Assembly: GCA_015232575.1 (NCBI GenBank)
Contig: JADFZL010000019.1
Span: 82,028 to 146,027 of the forward strand
DNA: 64,000 nucleotides
DNA from: Candidatus Rifleibacteriota bacterium
Lineage (GTDB): Bacteria; Muiribacteriota; Ozemobacteria; Ozemobacterales; Ozemobacteraceae
Direction: 5' to 3'
Of the stretch, positions 42,948 to 51,923 are shown in pieces (within the stretch, counting starts at the first letter, position 1; the number at the start of each line of letters is the position of its first letter). Made by a program: the position numbers and the translations under genes. Below the pieces are notes generated by a model that did not search any database, was not told where the DNA came from, and was given only the letters and a program-made list of their open reading frames with translations.

Positions 42948-43610
42948 TTGACCAGTACAAAAAGAGGATTTGCATTGCAGGCAGCAATTCTTATATGCTG
43001 TATGCTTCTTACGCTTGGAAGTACCATAATTTTCTTTTCAAGGAATCAGATTGAAACTGTCACAGCAGATAAACATTCACTTCAGGCTTATTTCACGGGA
43101 AAAGCCGGAATTCAGCATGCCATACTCAAAGTTAAACTCATGCAGAAGGAGTTATACGATTCGATATGTTTTGCACAGGGAAGAAATCCGCTGTTTGACT
43201 TTTCAAGACCGCTTTCTTCGACTAACCCAGGGCCAAAATTCCTATTCAGAAAGAATGAAGCAGAAAAAAAAGACTTGTACTTATCTGCAACAACTCAACC
43301 TTCAGGATGGCTTCAGACATATATTTCCGATCTAAATTCGGAAGCTGAATTCGGAAGACATGATAAAAAAAAGATATTAAGCCTTCAGATCCTTCCAGAA
43401 TCAATCAGATCATTAATGCGTGAGCCTTTCTCATCGCATTACAAGATAAAAAAGCTTGAAATACTTGCCCAGAATCGGTCCGAAGATTCAAATTCAGTAG
43501 TCGCAAATCATCATGTAGTACGAGTAGAAGTTGAATCAACGGTTTCTACTTATGCAAAAAAGAACTACAGACATTTTATGACTCATACGTTAAAAGTCAG
43601 ACGCGAGTGA
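42948..43610 (+). CDS. PilX/GspK-like minor pilus protein
   Basis: 220 residues. The TTG start directly follows the preceding stop, with GGGCGGA eight bases before it. The N-terminus STKRGFALQAAILICCMLLT shows the PilX/GspK pattern: basic leader, G-F-A-L, Gln in place of Glu at +5, then a hydrophobic helix. The later QAYFTGKAGIQHAILKVKLM resembles the conserved RAYYAAEAGIE segment of PilX-type proteins. It probably caps or primes the pilus together with its two neighbours. Confidence 0.82.
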   Translation: MTSTKRGFALQAAILICCMLLTLGSTIIFFSRNQIETVTADKHSLQAYFTGKAGIQHAILKVKLMQKELYDSICFAQGRNPLFDFSRPLSSTNPGPKFLFRKNEAEKKDLYLSATTQPSGWLQTYISDLNSEAEFGRHDKKKILSLQILPESIRSLMREPFSSHYKIKKLEILAQNRSEDSNSVVANHHVVRVEVESTVSTYAKKNYRHFMTHTLKVRRE

Positions 43611-43619
43611 GATTTTTTC

Positions 43620-44324
43620 ATGTCAGCTAGGCGCTTGAAATACTTCCGGGAAGGTACTTCTTTTATTGAGATAGTAACAGCTAGTTTGATTTTTTCAATA
43701 TTTCTTCTGTCTGCGTTTCTTCTGTTCAGAAGCGGAAGAAATATCGGCGAAAAGACTCTCTGGAATCAGAAAAAAAACAGTGACTTCCGCAACATAGAAA
43801 GACAATTTTGCGAACTGGTTAAACAGGCGGCATTTCCTTGTACAATTTTATTTCCTTCCGGAATAATAGAAAATAATTCCCCTGAATTCAGCTTCTTCCT
43901 TACCAGCAAAAACGAAGTTAAGGCAGTATCAGATATTATCATTCTGTATTTCACAATTCCTGAACATGAAAGAAGAGGCGGAGACGTTGAAAAGCCTCTG
44001 AAAATCTCATATTATTCACTGAAACTGACATCTGAGAAAAAACTCATTTTAGAATCATGCACAGAAAAATTTCCTCTTTCTACTCCGCCTGATTATGTAA
44101 AATCAATCAGAAGAAGCATCAATAATGCTTCTTCTGGCGCCAGCAATGAAAAGAAATGTCTTATTGATGAGGTTGAATCGATAAAAATATCAGTTATTAC
44201 AGAAATGAACAACAAAAAACTGATTCAATTAAAGGTTAAGACTGTATCAGAAAAAAATTATGGTACCAAAGAAGAAAAATTCACTTTAAAACCACAGATT
44301 CCAGTCAATTTCATAGCAGAGTAA
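43620..44324 (+). CDS. Prepilin-like minor pseudopilin (GspJ/PilW-like)
   Basis: 234 residues. The leader MSARRLKYFREG precedes TSFIEIVTASLIFSIFLLSA: Gly at -1, Glu at +5 and a hydrophobic helix. GspJ/PilW-like features are weak beyond length and the pattern DFRNIERQFCELVKQA after the helix. It is last in the operon, with a strong terminator 23 bases after the stop. Confidence 0.83.
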   Translation: MSARRLKYFREGTSFIEIVTASLIFSIFLLSAFLLFRSGRNIGEKTLWNQKKNSDFRNIERQFCELVKQAAFPCTILFPSGIIENNSPEFSFFLTSKNEVKAVSDIIILYFTIPEHERRGGDVEKPLKISYYSLKLTSEKKLILESCTEKFPLSTPPDYVKSIRRSINNASSGASNEKKCLIDEVESIKISVITEMNNKKLIQLKVKTVSEKNYGTKEEKFTLKPQIPVNFIAE

Positions 44325-44346
44325 CATTCGGTCATGAATCTGAAAA

Positions 44347-44398
44347 AAGATACAAATAAAAAAAGCAACCAGTCGGTTGCTTTTTTTATTTGTATCTT
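44347..44398. terminator. Bidirectional terminator between convergent genes
   Basis: AAGATACAAATAAAAAAAGC then AACC and GGTTGCTTTTTTTATTTG and onward: a stem of more than 20 bp with a 4-5-base loop. The T-run on one side and A-run on the other serve both the pseudopilin operon (+) and the PLD gene (-). Confidence 0.93.
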
Positions 44399-44408
44399 AA
44401 AGATTAGA

Positions 44409-45932
44409 TCAGATGAGAGGGCGCAGCCACTGCAATTTGCGGAGTTTGTTCATTTTCTTTATTACGTCTGCATTAATGTGATCTTCCGGACCGAAAACGG
44501 CTTTCACTTCACCGGTATCTCTCTGAACTTCAATTTTGTATTCAAGCGAAGTTGAATAGTCTTTTTCGATTCTCTTAGCGGTCATTGTTGCGAATTCTCT
44601 TCCATAGACTGCAGCTACAACTTCGGAGTTTACAGCATCACTCAATGGGTCGAGGTTATAAGTTCCAACAATCGTCAACTGACCATCGAATACAAATTTT
44701 TTGGAATGAAGTCTGTCTTCCGCTCCCTTGGCGATGAGAAGACGGCAATTAGGTGCGTCTTTCAGCAAATTCTTCCAGTCATTCATAAAGAAAGCCTGTG
44801 GGAAGATATTATCGCTTGAAGCTGCGCTGTTAGTATGCAGAATAATTTTAACACCGCGGGCAGAAGCACGTATAATTGCATTAGTAGCTTCCGGCGAAAG
44901 AACAACATAAGGATTCTGAATAAGGATACTGTGTTTGGTAGCATCAATAATCTTAATCAAAGTTGATGATATATCATTTCTGACGCCAACGCACGAATGT
45001 TTGTCAATAATTTTTGTTTCTCTGGCACGATCGCCATAAAACAATTCAAATCCGGCATAACTAGAAATATTTTTGTATAATCCAAGTTCTTTGTTCAGTT
45101 CTGTAAGAAGCTTTTTGCCTTCCTCTGTCAATTTTTCGTCTTTATCGCTATAGAAACCCCTTCCGTTCATGTATTTATACATGGCACGACAGGCAAGATC
45201 CATTTTCTCGTTTCGATTCTTAATGTTAATTAAATCGGGTTTAACAATAGAGTTTTTCAGAAAACCCCATTCTTCATCAAATGCCAGCTTCAATCTGCCA
45301 GCAACATGGCTTCCATTCATAAGAATGTCAGAATCATGATAGACGATCTTGTATTCGCCTGGCTGAACAAAATAGTCTGCACCAATATTTCTACCGCCAA
45401 TAATAGTATATTTTCCGTCAATAATAATTATTTTGTCGTGATTTGAAGCAAGAATTCTCTTCAGATCATGAAATAAAGAAAGAAACTGCTTCGGAATATC
45501 ATTGTAATACTTTATCTCCACGTTAGGAAGAGCTGCGAGATCCTGTAGAACATCGTTTGTTCCGGGTGCCCACAACCTGACACGTCCGTCAATCATTAGT
45601 CTTATTTTAATGCCTTCCAGTGCTCTTTTTCTCAATAATCCGAGGAAAGAGAAACCAAAGACATCATCAGTCATCATGAAATAAGTTGTGTCAATTGTTT
45701 TCTTGGCGCTTTCAATCATTTTCCAGCGGACATACCAGGCTTTATCATTATCCGTGATAAGCCGCACCTGAGTCATGGTGTCTTCTGAGCCAACATTAAT
45801 TGAATCGAATACTGCTTTCAGTTCAGGATTAAGAGGCGCAGGGGTAAACGTTTCTGCGCCGGCAGTAACACCTGCCAGCAACGCGCATACAAGAACAGCG
45901 ACAGACAGCAAACTTCGAATTCTAACTTTCAT
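44409..45932 (-). CDS. Secreted phospholipase D-superfamily protein
   Basis: 507 residues with a clear signal peptide (MKVRIRSLLSVAVLVCALLA, cleavage near TAGA/ET) and GGAGG six bases before the ATG. Two complete HKD motifs are present: HDKIIIIDGKYTIIGGRNIG (His165) and HSKKFVFDGQLTIVGTYNLD (His409), so it should be catalytically competent as a phosphodiesterase or phosphatidyltransferase (cardiolipin synthase-like clade with exported location). A ~60-residue insertion (~230-300) lies between the halves. The gene follows a YiiX-like gene after 37 bases and shares its strand, so both may act on envelope lipids. Confidence 0.9.
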   Translation of the reverse strand: MKVRIRSLLSVAVLVCALLAGVTAGAETFTPAPLNPELKAVFDSINVGSEDTMTQVRLITDNDKAWYVRWKMIESAKKTIDTTYFMMTDDVFGFSFLGLLRKRALEGIKIRLMIDGRVRLWAPGTNDVLQDLAALPNVEIKYYNDIPKQFLSLFHDLKRILASNHDKIIIIDGKYTIIGGRNIGADYFVQPGEYKIVYHDSDILMNGSHVAGRLKLAFDEEWGFLKNSIVKPDLINIKNRNEKMDLACRAMYKYMNGRGFYSDKDEKLTEEGKKLLTELNKELGLYKNISSYAGFELFYGDRARETKIIDKHSCVGVRNDISSTLIKIIDATKHSILIQNPYVVLSPEATNAIIRASARGVKIILHTNSAASSDNIFPQAFFMNDWKNLLKDAPNCRLLIAKGAEDRLHSKKFVFDGQLTIVGTYNLDPLSDAVNSEVVAAVYGREFATMTAKRIEKDYSTSLEYKIEVQRDTGEVKAVFGPEDHINADVIKKMNKLRKLQWLRPLI

Positions 45933-45969
45933 ACTCTATCCTCCAGAAAAATTAAAATATTTGTTTCAA

Positions 45970-47427
45970 TCATCGATTAACAAGAATAACATCAAAAGTC
46001 GGTCTTGAAATAGTATTAATTAATTCCTTTTCGCTGCTGAACCAGGTTCTTCCTGTTTTTGGGTCACTATCAACAAAGAAAACGAAATCCAACTCACGAT
46101 CCTCACGATCTTTTTCATAAGCAAACTTTTTTACGATATTTAACGATGGAAGAGCCCATCTGCCAGCAATCTTTGAAAGCGTCAGCGACAATTTATCTCT
46201 AAAGGATCTGTATATAAGCTCACTGCAGACAATCTCGTCCTCCGTCTGAAAATCAAACATGAAGTCATAACGTCTTCCGACATAACCAAAAGCTTTTATA
46301 ATAACTTCCTTAATTTCTTTTTCGGATAATCTCGGGCGAAAGGCACAGATGTAGTCAGCATCGCACGCCTCTTCAAGGGAATTCATCACAACTCCATCAC
46401 TTACTGCTTCGATTATTCGTTTTTCAAATCCAAGGTGATCTCGTTCTGAATATTCTTTGAGATGCTTTGCAACAGCCGGATGATCAGCAAGTCCCATTTT
46501 TCTGAGATCTTCAACTGTACCAACGTACAATATAGAATGTGGCCAGAAACCCGGTAGAAAGATATTGCTCATAAACCAGTTCTCACGTTCAAGAATAATA
46601 TCGCCTGGTTTTAATTTATCTTTCATTTCACCAACTCGATCCCAGCTGATTAATGGTTTTTTTCCGGGAGCATATTTCTGATCACCGATCCATACACTGA
46701 TTGCACTGTGCAGCGGATAGTATTCCTTAAAGATTTTTTGTGCGGCGAGATCAGTTATCTTCTCAAGTCTTGCAATAAAAGTAGGCGGTCTTTTGGCTTT
46801 AATATATTCATAGCTCTTAACAATATTACTCAGGTAAAATTTGTCAAAATCATCACTAAAATTAATAAGTTTAAGTGATTTATCAAAACCCTCGTCAATC
46901 GCATCCCTGATTTTGGAATCTGCAACTGTCTTTTCAATTTCGTCAGCTTCATATTCAGCTATATTCAATTCTGGATTAGCTTCATTCAGCTTTTTATCAA
47001 GCATCTTTATTTTTGTTGGTCTGTCATAAAGATATACAGCCGATTTAAACCATAGAATTGCAGCTGCAAAAGACACCTTAAGCGCACGCTGTCTTTGAAT
47101 ATCACTTAATCCAGGCTTTCTTGAAAAGTTTTCAAGTTTGACAGCTTTATAATTGAGTGCTCTTCGAACATTACGGAAAGAAAAAAACCAGTTTGAAATA
47201 TTTTCTTCCATTGAAATGCTCAGGGGTTCAGTAGGAGAAACAGATTTAATGATCTGCTCCATTTTATTGATAGATTCGTCAAGATGTCTGGCATAAACTG
47301 CCAGTTTCCTACCCTCTCTGACAACAAAGGCAGTTTCATCTATCAGCCCTGCCATGCAAAAGGAATTCGAGAATATCTGCAAGAGCAAAACTAACAAACA
47401 AATGAATGGAATTTTTCTGCGATTCAT
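45970..47427 (-). CDS. Secreted YiiX/DUF830-like (permuted NlpC/P60) protein
   Basis: 485 residues from ATG 47427, preceded by GGAGGGACT; the longer frame to 47472 has no ribosome-binding site. The signal peptide (~5-25) ends near FCMA/GL. The N-terminal ~260 residues are helical and of unknown type. The C-terminal ~200 residues match the permuted papain-like YiiX/YebB family: LKPGDIILERENWFMSNIFL, His in FWPHSILYVGT, and the Cys in EIVCSELIYRSFRD, with an intervening YDFMFDFQTED. Family members act as amidases or acyl-transferring hydrolases on lipids or peptidoglycan. It is upstream of the secreted PLD gene in a likely operon. Confidence 0.82.
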   Translation of the reverse strand: MNRRKIPFICLLVLLLQIFSNSFCMAGLIDETAFVVREGRKLAVYARHLDESINKMEQIIKSVSPTEPLSISMEENISNWFFSFRNVRRALNYKAVKLENFSRKPGLSDIQRQRALKVSFAAAILWFKSAVYLYDRPTKIKMLDKKLNEANPELNIAEYEADEIEKTVADSKIRDAIDEGFDKSLKLINFSDDFDKFYLSNIVKSYEYIKAKRPPTFIARLEKITDLAAQKIFKEYYPLHSAISVWIGDQKYAPGKKPLISWDRVGEMKDKLKPGDIILERENWFMSNIFLPGFWPHSILYVGTVEDLRKMGLADHPAVAKHLKEYSERDHLGFEKRIIEAVSDGVVMNSLEEACDADYICAFRPRLSEKEIKEVIIKAFGYVGRRYDFMFDFQTEDEIVCSELIYRSFRDKLSLTLSKIAGRWALPSLNIVKKFAYEKDREDRELDFVFFVDSDPKTGRTWFSSEKELINTISRPTFDVILVNR

Positions 47428-47634
47428 AGTCCCTCCAAAAATAGGAAAATTACCACAACACTGCAATAACAAACCATAAAAAACGATTCATAAGCAAATA
47501 TTAAACATTTGCAGCGCTTATTTCCGCTGGCATAAAACTATTGTATCAATTTTTCAAAGAAAGTGGCAAGTAGAAAAGCAATATTTCTTTATAAATTTCT
47601 TTCTGAGGTTTGTACGATCTAAAAGAAAAACTGC

Positions 47635-48642
47635 TTATTCTTTATAATACTCTCTGTACCATGACACAAATTTTGCAATGCCCTTCTCTATTGAAGTTGA
47701 AGGCGAAAAACCTGTGTCACGGGCAAGATCTTCAATGTCCGCATAAGTTGCCGGAACATCGCCTGGCTGCATCGGTAAATACTTTTTTTCGGCCTTTTTT
47801 CCGAGAGCATTTTCGAGAGTTTCAATCAGATAAAGCAAGCCAACAGGTTTGTTGTTTCCAATATTGAAGATTCGATATGGAGCTCTGCTCGTTGCCGGAT
47901 CAGGGTGATCTGAATTCCAGGAAGAATCAGAACGGGGAATATTGTCTGACGAACCGATTATTCCGGAAACAATATCATCAATGTATGTAAAATCACGTTC
48001 CATGGCACCTTCGTTAAAAATTTCAATCGGTCTGCCCTCTGTAATCGCTTTGGTAAAAATGAAAATAGCCATATCAGGGCGTCCCCAGGGGCCATAAACC
48101 GTAAAAAACCGCAAACCGGTTACCGGAAGAGAATACAAATGAGAATATGAATGAGCCATCAGCTCATTTGCTTTTTTGGAAGCTGCATATAATGAATAGG
48201 GGTGATCGACATTATGATGCACCGAAAATGGCATAAGCGTGTTCGCCCCATATACAGAACTGGATGAAGCATAAACAAGATGCGGAACCTTTGAATGCCT
48301 GCATCCTTCAAGAATATTCAAAAAGCCAACTATGTTGGAATCAATGTATGAATGCGGATTCTTCAAGCTGTATCGCACACCTGCCTGAGCTGCAAGATTT
48401 ATAACTCTGTCAAATTTATGCTCAGCAAACAGTTTTTCCATTTTACTGCGATCAGATATATCTGTTTTTTCAAAGGAAAAGTTTTCCCAGCCTTTCAGCA
48501 AAGCCAGGCGAGATTCTTTCAAAGAAACATCATAATAATCATTCAGGTTATCAATTCCATGAACAGTATCCCCTTTTTCAAGCAGTCTTTTGCAGAGATG
48601 AAAGGCTATGAAACCGGCAGCACCAGTAACAAGATATTTCAT
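47635..48642 (-). CDS. NAD-dependent nucleotide-sugar epimerase (UDP-glucuronate 4-epimerase-like)
   Basis: 335 residues of the extended SDR family. NAD-binding TGAAGFIAFHLCKRLLEKG at the N-terminus, GIDNLNDYYDVSLKESRL (typical of UDP-glucuronate 4-epimerases), NLAAQAGVRYSLKNPHSYID, catalytic Ser in YASSSSVYG, and YxxxK in SLYAASKKANE are present, as are RFFTVYGPWGRPDMA and RDFTYIDDI. It would make UDP-galacturonate from UDP-glucuronate for capsule or exopolysaccharide. It overlaps the preceding diguanylate cyclase gene by four bases, an unusual and informative coupling. Confidence 0.92.
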   Translation of the reverse strand: MKYLVTGAAGFIAFHLCKRLLEKGDTVHGIDNLNDYYDVSLKESRLALLKGWENFSFEKTDISDRSKMEKLFAEHKFDRVINLAAQAGVRYSLKNPHSYIDSNIVGFLNILEGCRHSKVPHLVYASSSSVYGANTLMPFSVHHNVDHPYSLYAASKKANELMAHSYSHLYSLPVTGLRFFTVYGPWGRPDMAIFIFTKAITEGRPIEIFNEGAMERDFTYIDDIVSGIIGSSDNIPRSDSSWNSDHPDPATSRAPYRIFNIGNNKPVGLLYLIETLENALGKKAEKKYLPMQPGDVPATYADIEDLARDTGFSPSTSIEKGIAKFVSWYREYYKE

Positions 48643-50846
48643 GCTTTCGAACTCTCCTCATCGCTCAGTTTGAAACAGTTTCTACCATTATGCTTGGCAC
48701 AATACAGCGCTTCATCTGCAAATTTTATCATTTCAACAGCGCTTTCGGCTGTGTTAAGCGGAATAGAAGACACCCCAAGGCTTATTGTAACTTTCAGGCC
48801 TCCCTGGGAAGACTCAAAAACACTCTGTTCAACCTTCTGGCGCAACCTTTCAGCAAAAAGACATGCACCATCAACATCTGTTTCCGGAAGAATAATCGCA
48901 AACTCTTCGCCACCATAGCGTGCTGCAATGTCGGTATCTCTTATTGATGATCTGACAGATTTCGCAACTTCCCTCAGTACAAGGTCTCCGGTCTGGTGAC
49001 CATAAGTATCGTTGAATTTTTTAAAATGATCAATATCTGTCATGATGAATGACAGGGATTTTCCATATCTGCGTGCCCGGCGGAATTCTTCTTCCATCTT
49101 TGCCTGAAAGTGACGGTGTACAATAAGACCTGTTAAACCGTCTATTGTAGCGAGATTAAACAGTCTCGCCTTTTCTATTACAACTGCTGCCTGATTTGCC
49201 ATAGTCAGTGCAAGCTGCAAATCTTCGTCGTCGAATTCACCTTCCAGCTTATTAGAAATATTCATTATTCCGATGGGAGATTCTCTTACCTGCATCGGAA
49301 CACAAACAAGCGATCTGAGTCCTGAAGAAACGCCTCGGATATAAACACTCTCTTTTTTTACATCCTGAATCAGCTTAGGTTTTGAAGTCGTAAACACCTC
49401 ACCGGCAATTCCTTCTCCAATTTTGAAACTTGCTTTGAGATCTTCGTTGATCTGAGCTTGTGAATCTGATCCGACGATTAGTGATTCCTCAACAAGGTTT
49501 TCATAGCGCTCATCAAGAAGAAGTATTGAGCCTCTTTCGGCACCAAGTGCCATGACAGCTCTCGAAAGAATTGTATCAAGCGTTTTTTTCAGATCACCCA
49601 TGAAATTTACTGCCTGACTGACTTCGTTCACGATTGAAAGTTCTCTGACTTTTTTTGCAAGCAGCCGATTCCGTTCAACGAGTTCAAAAAACTGCTGAAG
49701 AAGTCTTACAAGCGCCCACTGTATTGGAACCATCAAAAGAATTGGTACAACATCGACTACTATTCCAAAATTGAAAAATAACTGCGCCAGAATTGGAATA
49801 CCTGCAAAGTTTATCAGTGCAATCAGGAGATTTGCCAGCGCTCCATTATATCGAAACATAAAGAAGCAAAGAACCAGCGACGAAATCAGAATTATAAATT
49901 CAGTACAAGTTACTGAAAATCTATGTAAAAAATTTCTATTCAAAAAATTTTCAAGGATATTCGCGTGAATTTCCATTCCAGCGATCTGTCCATAAGGGGA
50001 AATCCTGAAATCTTCCCATGACCCGCTGAATCTTGGGCCAATCAGAACGATTTTGTCTTTGAAATCCTCAAGCTTGAACCCGTGAGTAAAAGATGCATTC
50101 AAAGCCTCTTCATAAGATACTGTTCTGAAAATTCCGCTCGGGCCGTGATAATTAAGCACAAGGGATGAAACAGCAGCATCTGTAAATGATTCTCTGCGGG
50201 TAAATAATGGAAGTTCTTTCTGATCAATGCTTTTGCCAAGGTATGTTGCCGCGAGCTGCAATCCAAGTGGAATAAGCTCACTGTCATCGATAGATTTGCA
50301 TGGATAAAAATATCTGAAAACGCCGTCTCTATTTATGTCGCCAGGTTCAATGCTTATGAGTCCCACGCCAAGAGCCGCTTTTTTCAATTCCGGAAGAATC
50401 TGAAGATCGGTTATCATTTCGCAGGAATCGGGATCGAGCGTTATTTTGCCGGGAGCAACTGATAATACAACATTTCCGGCCGAAGCGATTGCATCGGCAA
50501 GGGAAATATCATCCGGAGTGCGTTCGCTGAAGATCATGTCAAATCCGATAACCTTTGCACCGGCCTTTTTCAGAACTTCTATGAGTTTTGCGTGATTCGA
50601 TCTTGGCCAGGGCCACGCGCCGAGGTTTTTCAAACAGGTGTTGGTAACTTCAACCATCACAATTCTGTCGGAAACCGGAATCGAACCGCGTGCCCTGAAC
50701 CTGAGATCAATAGAGGTGTTTTCCAGCCATGTAAAAAAGCCGAAATGAAAAAGCAGCGCTGTTAAAACGCCGAAAAACAGCGCCGCAAGTAATTCCCAGC
50801 TACGGAATATAGAATATTCCTTTCGCCTTTCAGCTATCTTTATCAT
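48639..50846 (-). CDS. CHASE2-GAF-GGDEF diguanylate cyclase
   Basis: 735 residues. Transmembrane helix ~18-38, an extracytoplasmic CHASE2 domain (~40-330; IDLRFRARGSIPVSDRIVMV, AWPWPRSNHAKLIEVL, GFDMIFSERTPDD), three membrane helices (~330-395), a coiled linker, a GAF domain (~410-560) and a C-terminal GGDEF domain. The active-site loop is GGEEF (645-649), an active variant, preceded by an RxxD inhibitory site (Arg636-Asp639) at the canonical five-residue distance. It should make cyclic di-GMP and be feedback-inhibited. It overlaps neighbours on both sides by four bases. Confidence 0.95.
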   Translation of the reverse strand: MIKIAERRKEYSIFRSWELLAALFFGVLTALLFHFGFFTWLENTSIDLRFRARGSIPVSDRIVMVEVTNTCLKNLGAWPWPRSNHAKLIEVLKKAGAKVIGFDMIFSERTPDDISLADAIASAGNVVLSVAPGKITLDPDSCEMITDLQILPELKKAALGVGLISIEPGDINRDGVFRYFYPCKSIDDSELIPLGLQLAATYLGKSIDQKELPLFTRRESFTDAAVSSLVLNYHGPSGIFRTVSYEEALNASFTHGFKLEDFKDKIVLIGPRFSGSWEDFRISPYGQIAGMEIHANILENFLNRNFLHRFSVTCTEFIILISSLVLCFFMFRYNGALANLLIALINFAGIPILAQLFFNFGIVVDVVPILLMVPIQWALVRLLQQFFELVERNRLLAKKVRELSIVNEVSQAVNFMGDLKKTLDTILSRAVMALGAERGSILLLDERYENLVEESLIVGSDSQAQINEDLKASFKIGEGIAGEVFTTSKPKLIQDVKKESVYIRGVSSGLRSLVCVPMQVRESPIGIMNISNKLEGEFDDEDLQLALTMANQAAVVIEKARLFNLATIDGLTGLIVHRHFQAKMEEEFRRARRYGKSLSFIMTDIDHFKKFNDTYGHQTGDLVLREVAKSVRSSIRDTDIAARYGGEEFAIILPETDVDGACLFAERLRQKVEQSVFESSQGGLKVTISLGVSSIPLNTAESAVEMIKFADEALYCAKHNGRNCFKLSDEESSKA

Positions 50847-51922
50847 GCATGAGCGGCTGCAAGTTTCCCTCTAAGCTGCTTAATTCTCTGAAAAGCCTTA
50901 TGAAAATCGCTGTCTGCTTTCGGGAAAAGCTTCAAAGCTTCTTTGTAATTTTTGAGAGCTTTTGTCAGTTCAGCCCTTTCAGACAATTTCTCTGCCCGCA
51001 GGAAATAAAGTGCTCCGAGTTTGCGTCTGCTGGCAATAAATCTGTCTTCATATCTGTTGGAATCACAGTAAACTGGCGCCAGAGGATCAACTGCCGTGTA
51101 TGACGAATAGAGAGAAAGTGCTTCTTCATATTCCTTCATAGCTTCGTTCCAGTCTTCAGCCATTTCTGAATCATCCATTTCTTCTGCTTCATCAGCCGGA
51201 AGATTTGCTTTCAATTCATTAACGATTCTTTCCAGGAAAGCCTGATAAATTGAATCTTTTTCATCAACCAGTACCATTGCCTTGAGAAGAATTTTATAGG
51301 CAGACTTGAATTTTCCAGCATTCTTTGCCTGATTAACCTTTGCAAGGTATGGGCGAACCAGTGCACGTCTGCATTCAGTCATTGCTTCCTGAATGTATAT
51401 TCGATAACGATGTTCTTCGGGCAATCCGGCAGAAATTTTCAAAGCTTCAGTATATTCCAATGCTGCTTCGGCATAATTTCCGTCTTCTTTAAGATCATCT
51501 GCTTTTTTAACAATCGGATCAATGCGTGAAAAAACGCCTTTGTCGCGGTTTTTAAGCTGAGCTTTGTCAAGGAGAACTTTCACTTTTTCAAGAAACTCAA
51601 TCTCATTTTCCGGAGCAAGAGTTATAGCTTCTTCGAGCTCATCGACAGCCTGGGCATATTCCTTTGCCTTCAGAAAAGATTCGCCGCGATCAGCATGAAC
51701 AGCAGCAAGTTTGACATCCGATCTGGAAATTTTTGCCGTAATATCTGCACACAATTTCTGATCCTCGGGAGTAATTATCTGAATGCCTTCTTTTTCAGCA
51801 GTCTGATATTCTTCAAGCGCCCGTAAATAGCCGACTTTAGCTCCACCCCAGTCACCGGTTCCAAAACAAGAATCACCGTCCTGCACATAAGATTCAATCT
51901 TCTGTAAAATTTCTGAATTCAT
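50843..51922 (-). CDS. Cytosolic TPR-repeat protein
   Basis: 359 residues from ATG 51922, with AAAGGAGAAATAGG just upstream; a start at 51943 would lie inside the upstream gene. No signal peptide. At least three TPR-like helical pairs are visible (RGESFLKAKEYAQAVDELEE; KEDGNYAEAALEYTEALKIS; LTKALKNYKEALKLFPKADS), with an acidic segment LPADEAEEMDDSEMAEDW in the middle. Presumably a protein-protein adaptor. Stop and start are coupled to the GGDEF gene (ATGA), so it may modulate that enzyme. Confidence 0.85.
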   Translation of the reverse strand: MNSEILQKIESYVQDGDSCFGTGDWGGAKVGYLRALEEYQTAEKEGIQIITPEDQKLCADITAKISRSDVKLAAVHADRGESFLKAKEYAQAVDELEEAITLAPENEIEFLEKVKVLLDKAQLKNRDKGVFSRIDPIVKKADDLKEDGNYAEAALEYTEALKISAGLPEEHRYRIYIQEAMTECRRALVRPYLAKVNQAKNAGKFKSAYKILLKAMVLVDEKDSIYQAFLERIVNELKANLPADEAEEMDDSEMAEDWNEAMKEYEEALSLYSSYTAVDPLAPVYCDSNRYEDRFIASRRKLGALYFLRAEKLSERAELTKALKNYKEALKLFPKADSDFHKAFQRIKQLRGKLAAAHA

Positions 51923-51923
51923 C

